Assembly: GCA_002435755.1 (NCBI GenBank)
Contig: DIYH01000017.1
Span: 1 to 64,000, forward strand
Length of the DNA: 64,000 nt
Origin: Flammeovirgaceae bacterium UBA6059
GTDB lineage: Bacteria > Bacteroidota > Bacteroidia > Cytophagales > Cyclobacteriaceae
Direction of reading: 5' to 3'
The position numbers were made by a program, and so were the translations under genes. Within the stretch, counting starts at the first letter, position 1. Each line of letters starts with the position of its first letter. The notes under the pieces are model-generated. The model saw only the letters and a program-made list of their open reading frames with translations. It was not told where the DNA came from and ran no database searches. Below are positions 8,963-17,511 of this stretch, piece by piece.

Positions 8963-8980
8963 GGCAAAAAACCGATTGAT

Positions 8981-9790
8981 ATGTCCCCGAGATTTTTGAA
9001 GTATTTCATTTTGTCAATCACAGTCTTTTCTTTGTTCTCTTGTGGTGGAGATGAAGATGATCCTGGTCCTAGCCCACAGCCACCTACTGTCGATTGTAGT
9101 ACATTGGGTGTATCGGTGACGAGCTCCACAAATGCTAGCTGTACCAGCCTCGGTGCAATAGAACTAACAGGTAACGGTGGCTTGGAACCTTACACATACG
9201 CGCTAGCCGGAGGAGCATTCCAGTCCTCCGGGACTTTCGAAGAATTGACAGCCGGCAGTTATAATGTCTCCGTCAAAGATGCTAATGACTGCTCTGCCAG
9301 CCTCATGGTGACCGTAGACGAAGATGCTAACGACTTATCCATGTCAGCTAATCCAACCACCTCAGCAGGTTGTGGTACTGCTGAAGGAACGATAGAGGTG
9401 TCGTTGGATAGTGGTTCAGGAGATATCCAATACAGCCTCAATGGAGGAGACTTTAGTGCGGATGTCATCTTTACCGGCTTATCCGCAGATACTTACGAGA
9501 TCACTGCTCGCAATGCCGACGGTTGTGAAACAACCACTTCCACTCAGGTCTTAACAGGAATTTCATTAAGTGGTGACGTACAAGCAATAATTACGAACAA
9601 CTGTGCTTTGGCTACTTGCCATGGCGGTGCGCGTTTCCCGGATTTCAGACAGAAAACCAACATCATCAACAATGCCACCAATATTGCTGATCGGACTGCC
9701 AACGGCTCCATGCCTCCTTCCGGTGCTCTCGACCAGGGGTTGATCGATCTGATCGCCTGTTGGGTGGAGGACGGTGCTCCGGATAACTAG
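8981..9790 (+). CDS. Lipoprotein with SprB-type repeats and C-terminal c-type haem-like motif
   Basis: 269 residues. The signal peptide ends in a lipobox (SLFSC, Cys21) followed by acidic residues. Two SprB-type repeats follow (about 45-112 and 122-190; e.g. YTYALAGGAFQSSGTFEELT, then AGSYNVSVKDANDC, and IQYSLNGGDFSADVIFTGLS). The last 70 residues carry Cys208-x4-Cys213-His214 (NCALATCHGG) and a Met244 in SMPPSG. That is the layout of the mono-haem cytochrome-like domains with a CX4CH spacing known from Bacteroidota and Planctomycetes exported proteins. I infer a surface lipoprotein that may bind haem; the SprB repeats suggest link to large adhesins. It lies 18 bases after the DUF2452 gene. 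Confidence 0.7.
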   Translation: MSPRFLKYFILSITVFSLFSCGGDEDDPGPSPQPPTVDCSTLGVSVTSSTNASCTSLGAIELTGNGGLEPYTYALAGGAFQSSGTFEELTAGSYNVSVKDANDCSASLMVTVDEDANDLSMSANPTTSAGCGTAEGTIEVSLDSGSGDIQYSLNGGDFSADVIFTGLSADTYEITARNADGCETTTSTQVLTGISLSGDVQAIITNNCALATCHGGARFPDFRQKTNIINNATNIADRTANGSMPPSGALDQGLIDLIACWVEDGAPDN

Positions 9791-9815
9791 CATAGTTACA
9801 AGATTAAGTTAGCTC

Positions 9816-10457
9816 ATGAGCGTTTGGCACAAGAAGATTTCAGAAGTACTTACATTAGAGGAGTACCTCTTACAATCCAATCCAGATTTGCCGGTTGAAA
9901 AAGCTAAGTTATCAGATCTTTACAAGGATGAAAATGTAAGAGAAGTGTATGAAGATCTTGGTGGGCTTGGCAGTCTTGACCAAATAAGCCTTCGGTCTGT
10001 AGACTTCTGGGTAGGAGAGTATTATGCTTTGATCGATGACGCATTGAGATTTCATAGATACCGGTTAGCTACATTCAGAAGCCCAGCTTACCAGAATATC
10101 AACCTGGACATTAGTAATTACCGTCGGTATTGCAGACAGTTTGAAAGTGAGTGTATCAAGGCAGGTGTCAGAGATGATCTCTGGACCAATCCTGAAGCGG
10201 AAAACCATTTTGGTAGGGCGGCTGAAGCTGGCGATTTCTTTGGGGCTGGCAGCCCGGGCTGGAAGTATACTGCCTTCCAGGACTTTCTACTGGATGCCTA
10301 TGCTTATAAAGCCAACATATCGCTGTTACGACTACCCATTTATGCTAATTTTATGGTCGGGGGAAAACTTGAGCGGTTTGATAAGCTATTACTCAAGGGA
10401 GATGAACAAAGTAAAAAGTATGTTTCCCAGCATCTTGCTCGACTGTTAACTAAATAG
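9816..10457 (+). CDS. Conserved hypothetical cytoplasmic protein
   Basis: 213 residues, no signal peptide or membrane segment, mixed helical, with many aromatic residues (DFWVGEYYALIDDALRFHRY, FQDFLLDAYAYKANISLLRL). I do not recognise the family. It lies 25 bases after the lipoprotein gene on the same strand. Its 3' end overlaps the deoxynucleoside kinase gene by 12 bases in convergent orientation. Codon use is like its neighbours, so it is accepted as real. Confidence 0.65.
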   Translation: MSVWHKKISEVLTLEEYLLQSNPDLPVEKAKLSDLYKDENVREVYEDLGGLGSLDQISLRSVDFWVGEYYALIDDALRFHRYRLATFRSPAYQNINLDISNYRRYCRQFESECIKAGVRDDLWTNPEAENHFGRAAEAGDFFGAGSPGWKYTAFQDFLLDAYAYKANISLLRLPIYANFMVGGKLERFDKLLLKGDEQSKKYVSQHLARLLTK

Positions 10458-11063
10458 CCCATTGATCTCCACGTTGATCATGTTTATGATGCGCGCACGA
10501 TCCTCCTGATCATTAACGAAATCAATATAGTCCACATCGATGATCATCAGCTTACCATGGTCATATGATTTGATCCAGTCTTCATAATGGACGTTGAGGT
10601 TTTTTAGATAGTCGATGCGGATGGCATCCTCATAGTCCCTACCGCGCCTTTCGATATTGGAGACCAGCTTTCCAATATTTGACCTTAAATAAATCAGTAA
10701 GTCCGGTGGTTGTACGTACTGGATCATTGAATGAAATAGCCTCAAGTAGTTCTGATAATCCCGTTCCTGAAAATGTCCTGAGTTGTAGAGACTTTTAGCG
10801 AAGATGTAAGCATCCTCGTAAATAGTTCGGTCCTGGATCACTGTTTTGTCTCCCTTGCGTACCTTATGGATCTGTTCAAAGCGGCTGTTCAAAAAGTAGA
10901 CCTGAAGGTGGAAGGACCACTTGGGCATATCCCCATAGAAGTCTCTTAAGTATGGGTTTTCGTCTACGTCTTCATACTCGGCATGCCAGCCAAAATGCTT
11001 AGCTAACAGCTCTGTAAGGGTGGTTTTGCCAGCTCCAATATTCCCGGATACGGCGATGTGCAT
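10446..11063 (-). CDS. Deoxynucleoside kinase (dAdo/dGuo kinase type)
   Basis: 205 residues from the ATG at 11063. Longer starts up to 11138 exist, but MHIAVSGNIGAGKTTLTELL is the typical family N-terminus and gives the usual length. P-loop GNIGAGKT, substrate region EDVDENPYLRDFYGD, the DRT-type motif (VIQDRTIYEDAYIF) and the lid arginines (IERRGRDYE) are all present. It phosphorylates deoxynucleosides at the 5' position for dNTP salvage. The stop region overlaps the convergent hypothetical gene by 12 bases. Confidence 0.88.
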   Translation of the reverse strand: MHIAVSGNIGAGKTTLTELLAKHFGWHAEYEDVDENPYLRDFYGDMPKWSFHLQVYFLNSRFEQIHKVRKGDKTVIQDRTIYEDAYIFAKSLYNSGHFQERDYQNYLRLFHSMIQYVQPPDLLIYLRSNIGKLVSNIERRGRDYEDAIRIDYLKNLNVHYEDWIKSYDHGKLMIIDVDYIDFVNDQEDRARIINMINVEINGLFS

Positions 11064-11319
11064 GTTCTGTGATCCCATGCCTGCAAAGGTAAGTCCTGAG
11101 TAGGTAAATGGAGTAGAAAAAGGAAAAGGCCGAAGCAACTTCAGCCCTTTAACCTATCCAATATGAAGAGCATTCTACTGGCGCAAAAGTAGAAGACCTG
11201 ATGATCCTATAGATAAGCTCAAGGTTATGATTCAATGAAGTAGCAACAAGCGAATTAATGTGTTGATAATGCTACTGCGGCCAATAACTGCATTAAGGGA
11301 TTTAGCAGTCAAATCAAAG

Positions 11320-12276
11320 TCAAAGGATATCTTTCCAACCCAGGGCTGCTGCACCAAGGATAGCCGAGTTCTTCTCTTCCATACCTGATGGTAGCAACTT
11401 TACTTTACCACGGTAGACTGTTATCAGGTTCTCCTCCATATACTTGATGGTAGGTTCGAAGATGAGTTTACCAGAACTTGCCAGACCACCTAGTAGGAAT
11501 ATTGCTTCTGGTTGGGAGAACGTCACAAAATTGGCAAGTGCTCTACCGAGGATTTCGCCAGTATAGTCAAAAGCCTTCAGTGCAATAAAATCTCCTTCTT
11601 CTGCAGCTTTGGAGATTTCTTCGCCGTGCAGGTCATTAAAAGCTATGCTTCTGAACCGGCTGTCTTCACGGTAGTAGCCGAGCATATGCATGATGGTCCT
11701 TTTCAAGCCTGTGGCTGATACATAAGCTTCCAGGCCTCCTTTGACACCAAGTCCGGTGAGCCTTCCTTCATCGACAACTGCAAAATGTCCCAACTCGCCA
11801 GCGAACCCATCATGTCCCATGATCAATTCACCATTGGCTACTATGCCACTACCTAGTCCGGTACCCAAGGTGATGACAATGAAGTCTTTCATACCTTTAG
11901 CATTACCATAGATCATCTCACCAAGAGCTGCGACATTGGCGTCATTGGTGATCTTAATTGGAACATCATAAAGCTTCTGAAATTCTTCAACAAAAGGCGT
12001 CACCCCTTTCCACGCAAGATTGGCTGGATATTCGAGGGTTCCTCGATGATAACTAGCATTGGGTGCACCTACACCGAAACCGAGGATATTGACCGGTTCG
12101 AAATACTCGTCTTGAAGCTTTTCGACATGTGTCTTTATATTTTGAAGAAACTCTCTGAACACTGGAAAATCTCTTGTCCTAAAGGAGTTTTGTCTTAAGC
12201 ACTGACCATCCTTTGTGACCAGTCCAATTTTGGTAATTGTACCTCCTATATCTATTCCAACAACGATATCCTTCAT
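11320..12276 (-). CDS. ROK-family sugar kinase (glucokinase-like) lacking zinc cysteines
   Basis: 318 residues. The phosphate loop (GIDIGGTITKIGLV), the catalytic aspartate (KITNDANVAALGE, Asp112) and ITLGTGLGSGIV are intact. The ROK signature begins normally with GELGH at 160-164. The zinc loop expected as CxCGxxGCxE instead reads GLGVKGGLE (175-183), so all the usual cysteines are missing. The enzyme probably phosphorylates glucose or an amino sugar with ATP in the cytosol, without the structural zinc. It is divergent from the YheT-like gene, with a short palindrome between them. No sugar operon surrounds it. Confidence 0.82.
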   Translation of the reverse strand: MKDIVVGIDIGGTITKIGLVTKDGQCLRQNSFRTRDFPVFREFLQNIKTHVEKLQDEYFEPVNILGFGVGAPNASYHRGTLEYPANLAWKGVTPFVEEFQKLYDVPIKITNDANVAALGEMIYGNAKGMKDFIVITLGTGLGSGIVANGELIMGHDGFAGELGHFAVVDEGRLTGLGVKGGLEAYVSATGLKRTIMHMLGYYREDSRFRSIAFNDLHGEEISKAAEEGDFIALKAFDYTGEILGRALANFVTFSQPEAIFLLGGLASSGKLIFEPTIKYMEENLITVYRGKVKLLPSGMEEKNSAILGAAALGWKDIL

Positions 12277-12306
12277 GGTGTAGAGATTTTGATTTTTAGT
12301 TTCATA

Positions 12307-12341
12307 GGTGATCGTTAATCACCCCTGTCGTGCTACTTTTG
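12307..12341 (+). promoter_or_regulatory. Palindrome and -7 element between divergent kinase and hydrolase genes
   Basis: GGTGAT-CGTTA-ATCACC (12307-12323) is a perfect 6-base inverted repeat. Eleven bases on, TACTTTTG (12334-12341) exactly fits the Bacteroidota -7 consensus TAnnTTTG for the plus-strand gene. No good -33 TTTG is at the proper distance, so the palindrome may be an activator or repressor site or simply a small hairpin. Confidence 0.35.
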
Positions 12342-12423
12342 AAAAATCTAAATCTAATCAATCAGAAATTAAGTCACCTGAACCTCTTCTGTTTTGTGAG
12401 ATGAGTTGTCAAAAATCATTTTA

Positions 12424-13389
12424 ATGTCGGTTATTTCAGATTCCTCTTATCGCTACCGCCCGTTTTATTTGGTTAATGGACACATGGAGACCATTGTTCC
12501 AAGCCTCTTTCGTAAGGTAAAAGGAGTTGGTTACTGGCGAGAACGCCTTGAGTTGGAGGATGGAGATTTTCTGGATTTGGATTGGCTCAAGTCTGGAAAC
12601 GATCAACTCATAGTGATATCCCATGGGTTGGAAGGAAGTTCAGAACGACATTATGTAAAAGGAACGGCCAAATATTTTCATGACAGGGGATGGGACGTGC
12701 TAGCATGGAACTATCGCAGCTGTAGTGGTGAAATCAACAGGCTACCGCGAATGTATCACCATGGAGTGACGGATGACCTGGAAGCCGTGATCAATCACGG
12801 GATCAGCAAGGGTTACAAAGAGCTTGTATTGGTAGGGTTCTCAATGGGAGGCAGCACCACACTTAAGTTCCTGGGTGAAAAAGGGGCAAACGTGGACAAT
12901 TGTATTTCTGGCGCTGCAGTGTTCTCTGTTCCTTGCAATCTTTGGGACAGTGCAGTTCAGCTAACCAAGAGATCGAACAACTTTTATAAGGAAAGATTTC
13001 TCAACAAACTCAAAAAGAAGATCGCCCAGAAAGCTGTGATGTACCCTGATCTCATCGATGTGACAGGCTTGGATACTTTGAGAAGTTTCGATGAGTTTGA
13101 TGAGCGTTATACTGCACCGCTTCATGGCTTTAAAAATGCACAGGACTTCTACACCAGCTCTTCGTCTGATCAGTTTTACAATAATATCAAAGTGAGATCG
13201 ATCATCGTTAACGCTATCAATGATCCGTTACTAGGGGAGAAATGCTATCCTTATGATATAGTCAAGGGGCATGATCATTTATCGTTAGAAACTCCTAAAG
13301 TAGGTGGTCATGTTGGTTTTACCAGAGTAGCCGGTGCAGCGTGGATGGAGGAGCGTGCTTTTGAGTTTCTGGTGGATAAAAAAGAGTAG
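12424..13389 (+). CDS. YheT-like alpha/beta hydrolase
   Basis: 321 residues from the ATG at 12424 (an in-frame TTG at 12406 is less likely). The N-terminal YLVNGHMETIVPSLFRK, then DGDFLDLDW, the oxyanion segment VISHGLEGSSERHYVKGTAK, and nucleophile elbow GFSMGG (Ser) define the YheT/EMB8 family of predicted esterases. A late aspartate (NAINDPLLG) and histidine (GGHVGF) complete a plausible triad. Substrate is unknown. No signal peptide, so it is cytoplasmic. Confidence 0.85.
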   Translation: MSVISDSSYRYRPFYLVNGHMETIVPSLFRKVKGVGYWRERLELEDGDFLDLDWLKSGNDQLIVISHGLEGSSERHYVKGTAKYFHDRGWDVLAWNYRSCSGEINRLPRMYHHGVTDDLEAVINHGISKGYKELVLVGFSMGGSTTLKFLGEKGANVDNCISGAAVFSVPCNLWDSAVQLTKRSNNFYKERFLNKLKKKIAQKAVMYPDLIDVTGLDTLRSFDEFDERYTAPLHGFKNAQDFYTSSSSDQFYNNIKVRSIIVNAINDPLLGEKCYPYDIVKGHDHLSLETPKVGGHVGFTRVAGAAWMEERAFEFLVDKKE

Positions 13390-13409
13390 GCTGACCCAAT
13401 GAGTCAGCC
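13389..13409 (+). terminator. Hairpin after the YheT-like gene
   Basis: GGCTGAC-CCAATGA-GTCAGCC, a perfect 7-base stem beginning at the last base of the stop codon. It lacks a following T run, so termination is uncertain. Confidence 0.35.
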
Positions 13410-13484
13410 CACCATAACTTAGCTTAAAATAACACTGATTCCAAGACAACCATGGAAGTAGTTACCCTCATTCGATTGTAAGAT

Positions 13485-14684
13485 TTATTCGAACGGTTTG
13501 ACAGCAATATTAGCCACGGTCTCACCGATACTGAGGGAAGATGTGGCAGCAGGTGAAGGTGCATTGCACACATGAACTGCATTTTTATTTTCTACGATCA
13601 TGAAGTCATCAAGTAGCCCACCTTCGCGATCACATGCCTGCGCGCGCACACCAGCTCCTCCTGGCTCCAGGTCTTCTTCTCTGATATCTGGTATCAGCTT
13701 TTGAAGAGCTCTTGTAAAAGCAGCTTTAGAGAATGATCTGTACATCTCACCAAACCCTGTTTTCCAATACTTAGCAGCTACTTTTTGAAATCCGGGCCAG
13801 GATAAGGTCTCAACAAGTTCTACCATTCCTATCTGCGATTTGGAGTAGCCTTCACGTCGGAAGGCGAGCACAGCATTCGGACCTGCCTCTACTGCTCCAT
13901 CGATCATACGGGTAAAGTGGACTCCTAAAAATGGAAAGTTAGGGTCAGGTACTGGATAGATAAGGTTTCTGACCAAGTACTTTCTATTCTCCTTTAGTTT
14001 GAAATATTCGCCTCTGAACGGCACTATTTTTACATTGAGGTCCGGTGCTGTGTGCCTGGCAAGCCTATCGGAATGGAGTCCTCCGCAGGTGACTACTTGC
14101 TTAGACGTATAAGTACTGTTTACAGTAGTTACCTCTGAATAAGATCTGGATGAAGTGATGCCTGTAACTTCCTGATTGAAGAGTATTTCGCCACCTAAAG
14201 TTGAGATCTTTTCTCCAAGTCGATTTGCTACTTGTTTATAGTCAATAATACCCGTTTGCGGTACGAAGATGCCTTCCTTGCCATTGACATAAGGTTCACG
14301 TTCCTTGATCTCATCCGCGCTGATCTTCCTGATACCCTCCAGACCATTTTCTATTCCACGCTTGTAGATATTGTTGAGGGTAGGAATTTCATTACTTGAG
14401 GTAGCGACAATCACCTTACCACATAACTCGTAATCAATGTCTTCCTTCTTGCAAAAGTTGATCATCTCATGGTATCCCTCAATGCAGTTTTTAGCTTTAA
14501 GGCTACCCGGTTTATAGTAAATACCTGAGTGGATCACCCCGCTGTTGTGCCCGGTTTGATGTGTTGCTAGCTGGCTTTCTTTCTCCAGGAGCAATAGCTT
14601 TAGGTTTGACTTCTTCTGAAGCAGTTTGTAGGCTGTTGCCAGTCCAACAATCCCGCCTCCTACAACAACAATATCGTACTTCAT
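13485..14684 (-). CDS. lhgO: L-2-hydroxyglutarate oxidase
   Basis: 399 residues, the usual length. The N-terminal Rossmann motif binding FAD (VVGGGIVGLATAYKLLQK) is followed by the family marker THQTGHNSGVIHSGIYYKPG. The C-terminal end has GGAGVRAQACDREG and CNAPSPAATSSLSIGE. The enzyme oxidises L-2-hydroxyglutarate to 2-oxoglutarate, recycling the by-product of promiscuous malate dehydrogenase or of lysine breakdown, and passes electrons to quinone. It stands alone, behind a good promoter and an AGGAG ribosome binding site 8 bases before the ATG. Confidence 0.92.
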   Translation of the reverse strand: MKYDIVVVGGGIVGLATAYKLLQKKSNLKLLLLEKESQLATHQTGHNSGVIHSGIYYKPGSLKAKNCIEGYHEMINFCKKEDIDYELCGKVIVATSSNEIPTLNNIYKRGIENGLEGIRKISADEIKEREPYVNGKEGIFVPQTGIIDYKQVANRLGEKISTLGGEILFNQEVTGITSSRSYSEVTTVNSTYTSKQVVTCGGLHSDRLARHTAPDLNVKIVPFRGEYFKLKENRKYLVRNLIYPVPDPNFPFLGVHFTRMIDGAVEAGPNAVLAFRREGYSKSQIGMVELVETLSWPGFQKVAAKYWKTGFGEMYRSFSKAAFTRALQKLIPDIREEDLEPGGAGVRAQACDREGGLLDDFMIVENKNAVHVCNAPSPAATSSLSIGETVANIAVKPFE

Positions 14685-14999
14685 CTAGCTCCTGTTTGTG
14701 TTCACAAATTTAGTATGCCATATCCAATCAAACACTGATGGATGGTACCTTCTCTCAAATCTCAGACCCAAGCCCTCCTTTTGCATATTCTTATACATAA
14801 TCCAGATTCAATCAGCCCCTTGAGTAAGAATCTTGAAAAAAAGTGTGCGAAGCAAACAAGCCAATGTCACCTTAAGTAACCAAACAGATCATGATTATGG
14901 GTAGCCGGGCAATGAACGAGTCTCGATCAACTCCTGAGCAAGTCCCAACTCATACTTTTTATAACACCAATCTTAAATCCAGAGAGGAGATTGGCAGAA
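14685..14999. other. Intergenic region, 315 bases
   Basis: Contains the lhgO promoter at its left end. The rest, upstream of nothing and downstream of the EF-hand gene, has stops in all frames and no recognisable RNA, repeat or gene remnant. Confidence 0.5.
14705..14732 (-). promoter_or_regulatory. Bacteroidota-type promoter for lhgO
   Basis: On the minus strand TTTG (14732-14729), 16 bases, then TAAATTTG (14712-14705), a perfect TAnnTTTG. It would start RNA about 14 bases before the lhgO ATG. Confidence 0.55.
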
Positions 15000-15569
15000 C
15001 TAGAAGTGATAGAATTCCGGTAGTGGACCGAAGAGTGAGTTACCCTTGCTATGCCAGTCGTCGCTTTTAAAAAACTCTTCAACACCTTTGATGAGTTCTT
15101 CTTCATCGAGGACGCCATTCCCATTGTTATCCAATACGGTAAAAGCATCGTGTGCCGGACCGTCTTTAACTCCCATACATTTCATAAAAAGAATGTACTC
15201 CCAAGCATCAATAGCGCCATTTCTGTTGACATCCAGTATAGTAAAAATCCCTTTTACCACCTTGTTGACATATCCGGCATAGGTGGCATCATCTACACTG
15301 ATCACTTTCTCCTCAATAAACTTTGACCACTCTTCCGGGGTTGCTTTATCGGCTTGTTTCGCGCCAATAAATGGACTAAGGTCTTTCCAAATTCCCTGTA
15401 CAGCCTGCTGAATACGATCATATTCTTGCTGACCTTTTTGAATGCCACGTTCAGTGGTCAGTCTTTGACCGATTGCTACCCAATCGTCTGCTTCCATGAG
15501 ACCATTATTATCAATATCAATCAGTTTAAAAAGATGGGTCTGTTTCTTTTGTTGGAGTGCGGTCAGCAT
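15000..15569 (-). CDS. EF-hand calcium-binding protein (calerythrin / SCP-like)
   Basis: 189 residues, no signal peptide. Three canonical EF-hand loops are visible: DIDNNGLMEADD (18-29), DVNRNGAIDAWE (113-124) and DNNGNGVLDEEE (147-158). All have acidic or amide residues at positions 1, 3 and 5, Gly at 6 and an acidic residue at 12. The spacing resembles calerythrin and sarcoplasmic calcium-binding proteins, with a degenerate second hand around 60-95. I infer a cytosolic calcium buffer or sensor. It is monocistronic, with 283 bases to the divergent CoA-transferase gene. Confidence 0.85.
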   Translation of the reverse strand: MLTALQQKKQTHLFKLIDIDNNGLMEADDWVAIGQRLTTERGIQKGQQEYDRIQQAVQGIWKDLSPFIGAKQADKATPEEWSKFIEEKVISVDDATYAGYVNKVVKGIFTILDVNRNGAIDAWEYILFMKCMGVKDGPAHDAFTVLDNNGNGVLDEEELIKGVEEFFKSDDWHSKGNSLFGPLPEFYHF

Positions 15570-15798
15570 TACTCTGTTTTTGAATTGTAAAGGAATATAA
15601 TTAAAGACGATGTATCTTCTTTATTGTCGTACAAATATTGGGTGATCATCCTTAAAAACTTCGACCAATGCTTTCCTTGATTTTATTTTTTACAGACGAA
15701 GAGGCCTATTGACGTTTGCTGAATGATTCTATCTGATTACGGCATTTTGATTTCGTTTACTGACCAAAGTCAGTTGATAATGTCACATCAATCAGGCC

Positions 15799-15826
15799 TT
15801 GTAAGGCTCGGGCTGACATAGATTTG
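15799..15826 (+). promoter_or_regulatory. Bacteroidota-type promoter for the CoA-transferase operon
   Basis: TTG (15799-15801), 17 bases, then TAGATTTG (15819-15826), a perfect TAnnTTTG. The predicted RNA start is about 20 bases before the ATG at 15853. An AGGAGA ribosome binding site lies close to that ATG. Confidence 0.6.
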
Positions 15827-15852
15827 CAGTAGCGATTAAGCATAGGAGAACG

Positions 15853-17130
15853 ATGAAAAACACATACACTACGGCCCAGGAAGCCGTAAAAAACATTAAG
15901 TCAGGAGATAAGGTCTTCATACATAGTGTTGCAGCTGCACCACAGTTGTTAATTGATGCTATGGTAGCTCGAAGTGGTGAGCTCAATGACGTGGAAATCT
16001 ATCATTTGCATACAGAGGCAACCGCTCCTTATGTAGAACCTCAATATGAGGGAATATTTCGGTTAAAATCCTTTTTTGTTGGTGCCAATGTCAGACGTGC
16101 TACTCAAGAGCATCGGGCAGATTACATACCCGTTTTCCTTAGTGAGGTACCTAAATTGATGCGAGAAGGCATTATTCCAATAGATGTAGCTTTAGTACAA
16201 ATATCTCCGCCCGATGCACATGGATATTGTTCTCTTGGAGTAAGTGTAGATGCGACCATCGCAGCTATAGAACAGGCTAAAACGGTGATTGCGCAGGTCA
16301 ACCCGCAGATGCCGCGTACACAAGGAGATGGTTGTATGCATGTCAAGCATTTTCATCATTTGATTGAACATGATACCCCTATTCCGGAAGCCCATATCCC
16401 TGCAATCACCGAAGTAGAACGAATGATTGGAGAAAATGTAGCGAGTTTGGTGGAAGATGGCGCCACATTGCAGATGGGTATCGGTGGTATCCCTAATGCA
16501 GTTTTGGCAGCCCTCACAAATCACAGAAAGCTCGGTGTTCATACTGAGATGTTCAGTGATGGCCTTATCCCTTTGATCGAGCAAGGAGTGATTACCAATG
16601 AAAAGAAGAAGCTCAACCGTGAAAAGACTGTCTCATCCTTCGTAATGGGTAGCAAAAAACTCTACGACTATATAGATGATAACCCCGGCGTGCTTATGAT
16701 GGATGTGGCCTATGTCAATGATGTGGCCAATATTCGGAAAAACCCTAAAGTGACAGCTATCAATAGTGCAATAGAAATTGACCTCACTGGACAGGTATGT
16801 TCCGACTCTATCGGAAAGAAGCATTTTTCAGGAGTGGGGGGACAAATTGACTTTATCCGTGGCGCCAGTTACTCAAAGGGTGGTAAGCCTATCATAGCTA
16901 TATCCTCTACTACCCCCAAAGGTGTGAGTAAGATCACGCCATACCTGAAAGAGGGGGCGGGTGTCGTAACGACACGTGCTAACATTCAGTATGTCGTGAC
17001 GGAATACGGTGTTGCTAACCTTTATGGAAGATCACTCAAGGAGCGTACACGTATGTTGATTGACATTGCACATCCTGATCACCGGGCGACACTTGAGGAA
17101 GCAGCGTTCGAAAGATTCGGTAAAATATAA
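15853..17130 (+). CDS. Acetyl-CoA hydrolase / 4-hydroxybutyrate CoA-transferase family protein
   Basis: 425 residues, as usual for this class of CoA-transferase. The N-terminal domain has IHSVAAAPQLLIDAMVAR and ISPPDAHGYCSLGVSVDA. The C-terminal domain has LQMGIGGIPNAVLAAL and HTEMFSDG, whose Glu forms the covalent CoA thioester in the family. RANIQYVVTEYGVANLYG closes the domain. It moves CoA between acyl groups (acetate, butyrate or 4-hydroxybutyrate) or hydrolyses acetyl-CoA; the exact acyl group cannot be told from sequence. The rhodanese gene follows after 8 bases. Confidence 0.88.
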   Translation: MKNTYTTAQEAVKNIKSGDKVFIHSVAAAPQLLIDAMVARSGELNDVEIYHLHTEATAPYVEPQYEGIFRLKSFFVGANVRRATQEHRADYIPVFLSEVPKLMREGIIPIDVALVQISPPDAHGYCSLGVSVDATIAAIEQAKTVIAQVNPQMPRTQGDGCMHVKHFHHLIEHDTPIPEAHIPAITEVERMIGENVASLVEDGATLQMGIGGIPNAVLAALTNHRKLGVHTEMFSDGLIPLIEQGVITNEKKKLNREKTVSSFVMGSKKLYDYIDDNPGVLMMDVAYVNDVANIRKNPKVTAINSAIEIDLTGQVCSDSIGKKHFSGVGGQIDFIRGASYSKGGKPIIAISSTTPKGVSKITPYLKEGAGVVTTRANIQYVVTEYGVANLYGRSLKERTRMLIDIAHPDHRATLEEAAFERFGKI

Positions 17131-17138
17131 ACTGAAGA

Positions 17139-17444
17139 ATGGGTATACTGGATAGCTTATTTGGTAACAAAGGGGAAAAGATCGAGGAGTACAAGGCCAA
17201 AGGTGCCATGGTGATTGATGTGCGCTCACCAGGAGAGTTTCAGTCAGGTCATGTCAAGGGAGCCCGCAACATACCCCTACCGGAAATCAGAGGGAGAGTG
17301 AGTGAAATTGCCCACTATAAAAAGCCAATAATACTTTGCTGTGCATCAGGAGGTCGAAGTGGTCAGGCCACCAGTATCCTGAAAAAAGAGGGTATCGATT
17401 GTATCAACGGGGGTGGCTGGATGAAGGTGAATAGTCACTTTTGA
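17139..17444 (+). CDS. Single-domain rhodanese-like sulfurtransferase
   Basis: 101 residues. The start AKGAMVIDVRSPGEFQSGHV, the strand-turn GARNIPL and the active loop CASGGRS (Cys68) are typical of a one-domain rhodanese; a second Cys67 adjoins the nucleophile. It carries persulfide sulfur, from thiosulfate or another donor, to acceptors. There is no signal peptide, so it should be cytoplasmic. The 8-base gap after the CoA-transferase gene suggests a shared transcript, although the functional link is not obvious. Confidence 0.88.
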   Translation: MGILDSLFGNKGEKIEEYKAKGAMVIDVRSPGEFQSGHVKGARNIPLPEIRGRVSEIAHYKKPIILCCASGGRSGQATSILKKEGIDCINGGGWMKVNSHF

Positions 17445-17511
17445 TTTGATGTTCTGATAAAGGATAGTAAACAATAAACCGGTGTTGATGTACTATCAAG
17501 ACTTTATGGGC

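Noticed and set aside
14927..15148. Minus-strand frame overlapping the EF-hand gene in another frame
   Set aside because: Most of it lies within the EF-hand coding sequence, and the rest has no family likeness.
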